Below, piece after piece: positions 1 to 5,299 of a stretch of 5,572 bases of DNA; the first letter of the stretch is position 1, and each line of letters opens with the position of its first letter. This stretch comes from Planctomycetaceae bacterium. Its GTDB lineage: Bacteria; Planctomycetota; Planctomycetia; Pirellulales; JAEUIK01. Both the position numbers and the translations under genes were made by a program. The notes beneath the pieces were generated by a model. That model saw only the letters and a program-made list of their open reading frames with translations. It was not told where the DNA came from and ran no database searches. The stretch covers positions 1 to 5,572 of the forward strand of contig WGDQ01000753.1 in the NCBI GenBank assembly GCA_015493185.1, given 5' to 3'.

Positions 1-399
1 CCCGAGGAGCGAAACACCACCCGCTCTGGCCGCCGCGCGTTCGGCAGGTTTTGCCCCCCCGCCGCGGCCCGAAGGGGCTTTCAACCGGCTGCAAGCCATT
101 CCGGTTTTTTCCGTGGCGAGAGGGACTGCCCCCCGGCTTTGCAAGCTTGCAAGCCACGCATTCACTGCCACAGGCGCGCGTAGTTGCACTGCGCGAGAAG
201 GCAACGCGATCAGCCGATCGTTGTTGCACATTTACCTGTAGGCCGACCGTGCAGGGCTTGTTGTACTGAAGCAGCCGGGCCTTCTGTACGAAAGCCGCGT
301 GTTTTCCAGCCGGCCGGTTCGCCAGGAATCGCCGCACGCATGCTCCGACCAGAAACGAGTCGCGTCCCTCGTGTTTCGATTGGGCACGTCCATTGCCAG
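1..399. other. Intergenic region downstream of rodA, no gene seen
   Basis: I see no convincing gene here. Several frames stay open in part, but their translations are rich in Arg, Pro and Cys, show no family motif and lack a ribosome binding site, so they look like chance openings in G+C-rich DNA. The region does hold inverted repeats: an imperfect hairpin at 352-377 (GAAAC and GAG pairing with CTC and GTTTC), 23 bases past the rodA stop; a hairpin at 201-227; and a perfect 12-base palindrome TGCAAGCTTGCA at 140-151. None is followed by a clear T run on the minus strand, so a rodA terminator cannot be assigned with confidence. A run of seven C at 54-60 is also present. Confidence 0.5.
201..227. 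other. Imperfect hairpin downstream of rodA
   Basis: GCAAC at 201-205 pairs with GTTGC at 223-227, and CGATC at 207-211 pairs with GATCG at 216-220 around the four-base loop AGCC. The two stems are separated only by a small internal bulge, giving about 10 base pairs. No T run follows on either strand, so it is not a canonical intrinsic terminator. It could still be a 3' end structure of the rodA transcript. Confidence 0.35.
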
Positions 400-1683
400 T
401 CACGCACGAACTGCGGCCGCCCGGTGCTCGCGGACGTTTTTGCCGTGTGCCGGAGCGGCGAAGCGAAACGGCTCTCTGGCAATCTCGAACCCCGGCCGAC
501 GCGCCACGTTGAGCACCAGACCCAAGGCCATCGCATGTGCCAGCAGGCCCGAGCCGCCATAGCTGATGAGTGGTAGCGAAAGGCCCGTGATCGGTGTGAG
601 TCCTACCGTCATGGCCGTGTTGATCAGCACCTCGACGGCAAACAGCGAGGCAACGCCCGCCGCCGTCAGACGCCCGAAGGGTTCGCGGGTTTCAGAAGCC
701 ACGCGCAAAATGCCCCAAACCAACGCCGCGAACATGGCCAGCACAACGCCGGCCCCCACGAGTCCGAATCGTTCGACAATGATCGAGAACACAAAGTCGG
801 TGTGTGCTTCGGGAAGATGATAAGCGGCCCGGTCGTCGACCGCTTCGCCCGAAATCGCACTGCCCCAGACGCCTCCCAGGGCCATCACCTGTTTCGACTG
901 GTGCAGGTGGTAGCGATCGCCGGTCGGTCGCTCCCCGGGGCCGGTTTGCTGAAACAGTGCGGTCACGCGAGAGCGCTGCTCGCGACTCATCTGCTGCCAG
1001 AGCAGCGGTAGCAGCAAGAGACCGACCAGAGCCAACGCCCCCAGATGCCCGGCCCGTGCCCCGGCCACTGCCAGCATGCAAAACAGCACGGGCAGAAAGA
1101 CCATGGCCGTACCCAAATCGGGTTCGCGCAGAATCAGCACCACCGGAACCAGCGTGAGCACAAGCGGGGCGGCCAGCCCGTGCCAGCGGCGATGGCTCTC
1201 GCGATACATCAACCAGCGAGCCAATGCCAGCACAAAAGCGATCTTCGCCACCTCCGAGGGCTGAATGCCGATACCCCCGAAACGCAACCAGCGATGGGCT
1301 CCATGCACAGCGGGGAAGAAGAACACGGCTACCAATAGCACCAGCGCCAGGCCATAGATGACATACGCCCATCGGCACAAGATGCGATAGTTGGGCCAAC
1401 TGGCCAACAGCATGGCCACCAGCGACACGGCAATCCAAACCATCTGGCGCGGCACGCGATGGCCACCTCCGGCAAGCGCTTCGGCACGAGCAATCGTCAG
1501 CACGCCGAGCAGCATCAGGCTCAGGCTCACGAGAACCAGCGGCCAAGGCTTGCGGTGAACAGAGGGCGAACGACCGGTCAAGAAAATCGGCTCCGTCTGG
1601 CGTGACACTTCCAACATGCGAGCCGCAGATTCTACGTCAATCAATCGTTCTTGAGCGAGGGCGGTTCCGCAGCGGTCTGACAT
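400..1683 (-). CDS. rodA: RodA-like SEDS peptidoglycan glycosyltransferase
   Basis: This is a polytopic inner-membrane protein of the SEDS family (RodA/FtsW/SpoVE), which polymerises lipid II into glycan strands, normally with a class B penicillin-binding protein. From the ATG at 1683 it has 427 residues; family members usually have about 370-400. Hydrophobic segments fit ten membrane helices, the first near residues 47-65. Visible signatures are GAHRW (W132) leading into QPSE (141-144), REPDLGTA (186-193, D189), a long extracellular loop with YHLHQSKQ, then HTDF (294-297), whose D296 matches the Asp essential for polymerase activity in RodA, and the C-terminal SYGGSG (374-379). The RodA label is favoured over FtsW by overall resemblance to planctomycete RodA-like proteins, not by one decisive residue. 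The start is uncertain: an in-frame TTG at 1740 gives 446 residues, an ATG at 1617 gives 405, and none has a strong ribosome binding site. No mreC or PBP2 gene is visible nearby. Confidence 0.93.
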   Translation of the reverse strand: MSDRCGTALAQERLIDVESAARMLEVSRQTEPIFLTGRSPSVHRKPWPLVLVSLSLMLLGVLTIARAEALAGGGHRVPRQMVWIAVSLVAMLLASWPNYRILCRWAYVIYGLALVLLVAVFFFPAVHGAHRWLRFGGIGIQPSEVAKIAFVLALARWLMYRESHRRWHGLAAPLVLTLVPVVLILREPDLGTAMVFLPVLFCMLAVAGARAGHLGALALVGLLLLPLLWQQMSREQRSRVTALFQQTGPGERPTGDRYHLHQSKQVMALGGVWGSAISGEAVDDRAAYHLPEAHTDFVFSIIVERFGLVGAGVVLAMFAALVWGILRVASETREPFGRLTAAGVASLFAVEVLINTAMTVGLTPITGLSLPLISYGGSGLLAHAMALGLVLNVARRPGFEIAREPFRFAAPAHGKNVREHRAAAVRA

Positions 1684-1896
1684 CAAGCGCGCGGCCTCGC
1701 TTGCCGCCGCAGCTTCCCACACACCTCTGCGCTCATCCAATCACCCGCGGACCGCGCCCTGCTTTTGCCCTTAGTGCTTCTTGCCCGGCTGCCCGTGATA
1801 CGTTCCAGTTGCTGACGCGCATGCCCGCTTGTCGCAGCGCATATCAAGGCCGCCGCATGCGGTGATCGGGTCAGCAGCCGGTGCGAGACGTGCGTG

Positions 1897-1925
1897 AAAA
1901 CGAACGAAAAAGCGTCGCGACGCTT
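1897..1925 (-). terminator. Possible intrinsic terminator or attenuator upstream of rodA
   Basis: A perfect 16-base palindrome AAGCGTCGCGACGCTT occupies 1910-1925. Read on the minus strand it can fold as a 6-bp stem with a CGCG loop. The T residues ending the stem run on to five in a row, followed by further T clusters (CGTTCG, then TTTT to 1897). That is terminator-like for a transcript running toward rodA. No gene is seen immediately upstream on this strand, so it would end a short RNA or attenuate the rodA leader. The palindrome could instead be a protein-binding operator. Confidence 0.35.
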
Positions 1926-1968
1926 CGCCGAACGAGCTGCTATGCCCGGCCGCCACCCGCCCGACCTA

Positions 1969-1989
1969 GTGGTTTGCCCGACAAACCAC
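1969..1989. repeat. Perfect inverted repeat, 8-bp stem
   Basis: GTGGTTTG at 1969-1976 pairs exactly with CAAACCAC at 1982-1989 around the five-base loop CCCGA. No T run follows on either strand. It lies 44 bases upstream, in the minus-strand sense, of the palindrome at 1910-1925, so the two could be stems of one minus-strand RNA. An operator or a dispersed repeat are alternatives that cannot be distinguished from one window. Confidence 0.5.
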
Positions 1990-2152
1990 CGCTGCCGCGC
2001 CGATCGCAGGCGGACCGATAGCTCCCAAAATACATGAGCCATTTCGGCGCGCCGCTAACTGTTGTCTGCACGGTTGTTTGCTTCAACTGGGGATTGGGCG
2101 AGCGACCGTTCTGGCGGCGTCAATGTTGCCTCTATTTTCTTATGTCTCCTGC

Positions 2153-2220
2153 TTGTCCTAGGTTTTCTAAGTGGTATTTTCTTCCTGAATTGCTTGAACT
2201 GCGTGCTAAGGTTGGATAGT
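2153..2220 (+). promoter_or_regulatory. Candidate promoter region for the repeat protein gene
   Basis: Two sigma70-like hexamer pairs lie in the A/T-rich stretch before the gene. One is TTGTCC (2153-2158) with TATTTT (2175-2180), spacer 16. The other is TTGAAC (2194-2199) with GATAGT (2215-2220), spacer 15. Each hexamer matches the consensus at about four of six positions. Neither is decisive; the A/T shift itself is the better evidence that the promoter is here. Confidence 0.3.
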
Positions 2221-2273
2221 TTTCAGCCAAGGCGCGGTTTCTTGCGCGCTACCCCTTAATCGATGCATTTCTC

Positions 2274-2278
2274 AGGAG
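2274..2278 (+). promoter_or_regulatory. Ribosome binding site AGGAG
   Basis: AGGAG lies only 3 bases before the ATG at 2282, which is too close for normal initiation, but 10 bases before the ATG at 2289, which is in a different frame. The spacing favours the 2289 start and supports the frameshift described for the coding region. Confidence 0.65.
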
Positions 2279-2281
2279 TAC

Positions 2282-3430
2282 ATGGGCAATGGTGATGTCT
2301 GTCCGCAATTTGGTGATTGGAGCGGGGTAGGGGCTGCCATGCTCGCTGCCGACGCCCCGCAAGCTAAGGCCACGTTTGGCTCGTACGGTTCGTGGGGTTC
2401 CAGTGGTGGTAGTTACGGCTCTAGTGGTGGCTCGTATGGTTCTTGGGGATCGAGCGGGGGTAGCTACGGTAGCTGGGGCTCCAGCGGCGGCAGCTACGGT
2501 TCGTGGGGTTCCAGCGGTGGCCCGATCCGCCGGTTGGTGCGAGCCATCCGCGCCCGACGCCACTATTATCACGTTCACTACCACTACTCGAGCGGTGGCA
2601 GCTACGGTAGCTGGGGCTCCAGCGGTGGTTCATACGGTTCGTGGGGCTCCAGTGGCGGCAGCTACGGCTCGTGGGGTTCCAGCGGTGGTAGCCATGGTTC
2701 GTATGGTTCGCATGGCGGTGTGCACGTTTACCACTACGGGGGTGCTCCGCAGGACGGTGTCGAAGTCCAAGACCTCGACCAGCAGCCGCAAGCTCAGCCT
2801 GAAGGCAACGGCGACAACCCGCCGCAGCCGCCTGCCGAAACCCCCGAGGAAGACAGCCCCCAGGCTGGTTATGCTCCTGATGGCCGCAGCGTGATGCTCA
2901 GCGTCCGCCTGCCCGCCGATGCCAAGGTGTTTGTCAACGGCAAGCCCACCACCAGCACGGGCGAGTTCCGCACCTACATCTCGCGCAATCTGGAGCCGGG
3001 TCGGAAGTATTCGTACGAGTTGCGTGCCGAGGTGGTGCGCGATGGCAAGAAGATTGCCCGCACCAAACTGGTTCGTTTGCCGGCCGGACGTGGTGTGAAT
3101 TTGTCGTTCGATTTCGGCGCTCCGCAAACGGCCCGCCGCAGCGAGCCTTCGAAAAAGGTCACGAAGCTCATCCTGCACGTGCCCGCTGAGGCAAAGGTGG
3201 TGCTCGCCGGCCAGGAAACCCGTTCGACGGGAACCCGCCGTGAGTTTTCCACCACGCGGCTCGATCGTGGCCAGTGGACCAACTATCCGGTCCGCGTCGA
3301 AATCGACCGTGATGGCCAGACCGAAGTTCGCGAGCTTTCGGTGTCGCTGGCCGCGGGAGAAACCAAGGAGATCTCCGTCGACTTCGATACGCCACAGGTG
3401 GCGCGCAGTTCTTCGGAAACGGCCCGCTAA
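2282..3430 (+). CDS. Secreted Gly/Ser/Tyr/Trp-repeat protein with two TIGR03000 domains, N-terminus probably frameshifted
   Basis: As read, 382 residues. Residues 34-80 and 107-146 are low-complexity repeats with the unit SYGSWGSSGG. Between them is a basic and aromatic insert (RRLVRAIRARR, then HYYHVHYHY). Residues 155-197 form an acidic, Pro/Gln-rich linker. Residues 204-278 and 293-368 are two copies of the TIGR03000 planctomycete domain, each opening with a strand plus LPADAKVFVNG or VPAEAKVVLAG and ending in LSFDF or ISVDF. The domain has no known activity; its fold is likely a small beta-sandwich resembling PEGA. The N-terminus read from 2282 (MGNGDVCPQF) is not a signal peptide. The overlapping frame from ATG 2289 gives MVMSVRNLVIGAG and then hits a stop at 2328; one extra G in the run 2324-2327 would join it to VGAAMLAADAPQAKA, making a good signal peptide with an AKA cleavage site. 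Export is therefore likely if the frame is restored. The gene is monocistronic, ended by the terminator at 3505-3544. The role is unknown; a cell-surface or matrix structural role is an inference. Confidence 0.88.
   Translation: MGNGDVCPQFGDWSGVGAAMLAADAPQAKATFGSYGSWGSSGGSYGSSGGSYGSWGSSGGSYGSWGSSGGSYGSWGSSGGPIRRLVRAIRARRHYYHVHYHYSSGGSYGSWGSSGGSYGSWGSSGGSYGSWGSSGGSHGSYGSHGGVHVYHYGGAPQDGVEVQDLDQQPQAQPEGNGDNPPQPPAETPEEDSPQAGYAPDGRSVMLSVRLPADAKVFVNGKPTTSTGEFRTYISRNLEPGRKYSYELRAEVVRDGKKIARTKLVRLPAGRGVNLSFDFGAPQTARRSEPSKKVTKLILHVPAEAKVVLAGQETRSTGTRREFSTTRLDRGQWTNYPVRVEIDRDGQTEVRELSVSLAAGETKEISVDFDTPQVARSSSETAR
2381..2521 (+). repeat. In-gene tandem repeat, first block (30-base unit)
   Basis: Four complete 30-base units encode SYGSWGSSGG, and one shortened 21-base unit encodes SYGSSGG after the first. 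The copies differ mainly at synonymous third positions (Ser as agc, tcg or tct; Gly as ggc or ggt), so the peptide is more conserved than the DNA. That suggests selection on the protein repeat rather than very recent duplication. Confidence 0.9.
2600..2719 (+). repeat. In-gene tandem repeat, second block
   Basis: Three complete SYGSWGSSGG units are followed by a degenerate unit SHGSYGSHGG, and then by a His/Tyr-containing exit segment. The block continues the repeat at 2381-2521 after a 78-base interruption at 2522-2599. The nine bases AGCGGTGGC occur at both edges of that interruption (2513-2521 and 2591-2599), as expected if it sits inside the repeat register. Confidence 0.88.
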
Positions 3431-3504
3431 CCCGGCCGCCGGTGTGGTCGAGCCTTTTGGCTCAAGCGCATCGGAACGACACGGAATTGAACAATACCGC
3501 CCAG

Positions 3505-3544
3505 AAACCCTCGCTTGGACCCCCGCGGTCCGGGCGAGGGTTTT
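3505..3544 (+). terminator. Strong rho-independent terminator
   Basis: The outer stem AAACCCTCGC (3505-3514) pairs perfectly with GCGAGGGTTT (3534-3543). An inner stem GGACC (3517-3521) pairs with GGTCC (3527-3531) around the loop CCCGC, and the final strand runs into TTTT (3541-3544). It lies 75 bases after the stop of the repeat protein gene and insulates it from the HTTM operon. Confidence 0.9.
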
Positions 3545-3585
3545 GTCGTTGGTGCGGATTCTTCCGCCTGGCTGCCATAGGCTAT

Positions 3586-3612
3586 TTGCTGGCTCTGGGC
3601 AAAACCGATAAT
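3586..3612 (+). promoter_or_regulatory. Weak candidate promoter for the HTTM operon
   Basis: TTGCTG (3586-3591) and GATAAT (3607-3612) resemble -35 and -10 boxes with a short 15-base spacer. Because a strong terminator lies just upstream, a promoter is needed between 3545 and the start at 3666, and this is the best match I can see there. Confidence 0.3.
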
Positions 3613-3650
3613 GCAGGATGTTCGCCAACCGGCTGTCGATACCACGCATC

Positions 3651-3656
3651 AGGGAG
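3651..3656 (+). promoter_or_regulatory. Ribosome binding site deciding the start at 3666
   Basis: AGGGAG is followed by 9 bases and then ATG at 3666. The earlier in-frame ATG at 3618 has only GCAGG directly abutting it, so 3666 is the better start. Confidence 0.6.
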
Positions 3657-3665
3657 CCAATCGAA

Positions 3666-4232
3666 ATGCACACCGACCAAACACAAGCACGGCCCACCTG
3701 GGGGCCACGGGTCCGAGCCGTGGCCAGCGTGTTGTTGCTGTTTCATGTGATGGCCTTGGTCGTGGCTCCGGCGGCGGTGCGGCCGTCGTCGTTGTTGTGC
3801 CAGCGAACCTGGGAGCTGTTCCGACCCTATCTCGAAGCGGCTTATCTGAACCACGGCTACCAGTTCTTCGCTCCCGAGCCGGGACCTAGCCATCTGGTGC
3901 GCTACGTGGTCGAGCTGCCCGACGGCTCGCGTCGCGAAGGCGTGTTTCCGAACCTGGAGGAAAACTGGCCGCGGCTCCTGTACCACCGCCATTTCATGTT
4001 GAGCGAACGTTTGGGCAGCGCGCCGCCCGACGCCCAAGTGCCATGGATCGAGCAATACAAGCGCTCGTATGCCGAGCACCTGCTTGCCACGTACCACGGC
4101 ACCCGCGTCACGCTCTATTTGCGACGCCATTTGCTGCCGTTTCCCGAGCAGGTGCTGCAAGGCATGAAGCTCGACGATCCGCAGTTGTACGAAGAATATC
4201 TGCTGGGCGTTTATCCAGGAGAAGAACTGTGA
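3666..4232 (+). CDS. Small single-pass membrane protein paired with an HTTM protein
   Basis: This is a 188-residue protein of no named family that I can assign. Residues 16-38 form one hydrophobic helix (VRAVASVLLLFHVMALVVAP), flanked by Arg on the N-terminal side, so it is a signal anchor or single membrane segment. The rest is soluble, probably outside the cytoplasm. It contains YQFFAPEPGPSHLVRY (65-80), a beta-hairpin-like stretch ELPDGSRREG, and the aromatic block ENWPRLLYHRHFMLSERL (99-116). From memory, planctomycete genomes repeatedly place such proteins directly before HTTM genes. The stop codon overlaps the next start (GTGA at 4229-4232), so translation is coupled and a physical complex or shared reaction with the HTTM protein is a reasonable inference. 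An ATG at 3618 would add 16 residues but lacks a well-placed ribosome binding site. Confidence 0.88.
   Translation: MHTDQTQARPTWGPRVRAVASVLLLFHVMALVVAPAAVRPSSLLCQRTWELFRPYLEAAYLNHGYQFFAPEPGPSHLVRYVVELPDGSRREGVFPNLEENWPRLLYHRHFMLSERLGSAPPDAQVPWIEQYKRSYAEHLLATYHGTRVTLYLRRHLLPFPEQVLQGMKLDDPQLYEEYLLGVYPGEEL
4217..4224 (+). promoter_or_regulatory. Ribosome binding site for the HTTM gene
   Basis: AGGAGAAG lies inside the end of the preceding gene. Its AGGAG core is 7 bases before the GTG at 4229. This fixes the start at GTG 4229 and rules out longer in-frame starts inside the upstream gene, such as 4043. Confidence 0.8.
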
Positions 4233-5299
4233 AGCTGATCATCGACTACTTTCGCGATCTGGCTGTAAGCACGGTGCGCGGCTGGCAGCGATTCTGGTTT
4301 ACGCCCACCGACCCGGCCACGTTGGGGCTGATTCGCATCTTCGCCGGCGCGATGCTCTTCTACACCCATCTGGTGTGGGCGCTCGACCTCGAAGCGTTTT
4401 TCGGGAGCAAGCCGTGGCTCGACCATGCGGCCGTGACCGGCTTTTACGACAACCAGCAGCACTACGCTTGGAGCTACCTGTGGTGGCTCAGCGATAAGCC
4501 CACGCTCTTGTGGACGGCCCACCTTGCTGCGCTGGGTGTTTTTGCCATGTTGACCCTCGGCCTGTTCACGCGGGTCGTTTCCATTCTGGCTTGGCTCATC
4601 ACGGTGGCCTATGCCAATCGCGTGCAGGGGGCGCTGTTCGGGCTCGACCAGCTCAACGCACTGCTCGCCATGTACCTGATGATCGGTCCGGCGGGCGCGG
4701 CCTACTCGGTCGACCGGCTCATCGCGCGTTGGCGGCAAGGGCGGCCGCTGGGGCTGCCGCGACCCTCGACGGGCGCCAACGTGGCGCTGCGGTTGATTCA
4801 GGTGCATATGTGCGTCATTTATCTGTTCGCCGGGTTGTCGAAGCTGCAAGGTCCGGCCTGGTGGGATGGCACCGCAATGTGGGGGGCTGTGGCAAACCTC
4901 GAATATCAGTCGTTGGACCTCACGTGGTTGGCCGCGCACCCGATCCTGGTGAATCTCATGACTCATGTCACGGTGGCTTGGGAAATCTCGTACTCCGCCC
5001 TCGTGTGGCCTCGTCGTACGCGGCCCCTGGTGCTGGCAGTGGCCGTACCGCTGCATGTGGGTATTGCGCTCGGTTTGGGCATGATCACGTTCGGCACGAT
5101 CATGCTCGTCGGCAATCTGGCCTTTGTTCCCTCGTGGCTGGTTCGCCGCGTGGTCGACCGTTGGTTGCCGGGTGCCGACGTCGACGCCCGCGAAACCGCG
5201 GCGTCTGATGCAGCGACCGTCGCCATCCAATCTGCGGCAAACACCCAACATGGCCGCAAAAAACATCGCAAGGCGTCGCGTGCGTCGAACGTCGCCTGA
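4229..5299 (+). CDS. HTTM-domain (vitamin K-dependent gamma-carboxylase-like) membrane protein
   Basis: This is a 356-residue polytopic protein starting at GTG. Hydrophobic segments lie near residues 31-50, 94-111, 113-128, 143-160, 186-203, 235-258 and 265-300 (probably two). It matches the HTTM family, named for its relation to the membrane part of vitamin K-dependent gamma-glutamyl carboxylase. Visible family features are LIRIFAGAMLFYTHL (34-48), GLDQLNALLAMYLMIG (138-153), RLIQVHMCVIYLFAGLSKLQG (188-208) followed by WWDG, WEISY (251-255) and PLHVGIALG (274-282). K205 in AGLSKL appears to align with the catalytic Lys of the human enzyme's AGVKKL motif; this is alignment by eye. The large lumenal domain of the animal carboxylase is absent, so classic Glu carboxylation cannot be assumed and the substrate is unknown. 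The tail after residue 312 is hydrophilic and ends in a basic cluster (HGRKKHRKASR), probably cytoplasmic. It is cotranslated with the small membrane protein upstream. Confidence 0.9.
   Translation: MKLIIDYFRDLAVSTVRGWQRFWFTPTDPATLGLIRIFAGAMLFYTHLVWALDLEAFFGSKPWLDHAAVTGFYDNQQHYAWSYLWWLSDKPTLLWTAHLAALGVFAMLTLGLFTRVVSILAWLITVAYANRVQGALFGLDQLNALLAMYLMIGPAGAAYSVDRLIARWRQGRPLGLPRPSTGANVALRLIQVHMCVIYLFAGLSKLQGPAWWDGTAMWGAVANLEYQSLDLTWLAAHPILVNLMTHVTVAWEISYSALVWPRRTRPLVLAVAVPLHVGIALGLGMITFGTIMLVGNLAFVPSWLVRRVVDRWLPGADVDARETAASDAATVAIQSAANTQHGRKKHRKASRASNVA

Larger units (their letters stand above)
1684..2281. other. Divergent intergenic region between rodA and the repeat protein gene
   Basis: About 600 bases separate the two divergent genes. 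The rodA-proximal half is G+C-rich and contains two strong inverted repeats, at 1910-1925 and 1969-1989. The half next to the plus-strand gene (about 2120-2230) is clearly richer in A/T and carries several weak promoter-like hexamers. Open frames here, including an Arg-rich minus-strand one at 1683-2042 and two short plus-strand ones at 2034-2259, have no recognisable motifs and codon use unlike the neighbouring genes. I treat the region as regulatory, probably with 5' leaders of both genes. Confidence 0.6.

Noticed and set aside
184..576. Plus-strand open frames over the left region and the 3' end of rodA
   Set aside because: They overlap rodA antisense, contain many Cys and Arg residues and have no ribosome binding site or motif.
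1683..2042. Arg-rich 119-residue minus-strand open frame upstream of rodA
   Set aside because: It has no recognisable motif, is dominated by Arg, Ser and Ala as expected from G+C-rich noncoding DNA, overlaps the rodA start and spans both hairpins.
2062..2259. 65-residue plus-strand frame with a hydrophobic segment that could be a small membrane protein
   Set aside because: It needs a TTG start without a ribosome binding site, uses codons rare in the neighbouring genes (tta, cta, agt), and its hydrophobic character follows from the T-rich promoter region.
2381..2719. Possible CRISPR-like array because of the regular about 30-base repeats
   Set aside because: The repeats are contiguous with no spacers, stay in frame with synonymous variation, and encode a peptide repeat inside a gene.
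2630..3697. Long minus-strand open frame of 355 residues opposite the repeat protein gene
   Set aside because: It is a shadow of the G+C-rich plus-strand gene; it crosses the terminator at 3505-3544 and shows no family motif, while the plus strand encodes clear repeats and two recognised domains.
4043..4228. In-frame N-terminal extension of the HTTM gene from ATG 4043
   Set aside because: It lies wholly inside the upstream gene in another frame, translates to an Arg/Ala-rich shadow sequence, and the GTG at 4229 has a well-placed AGGAG and the stop/start overlap.
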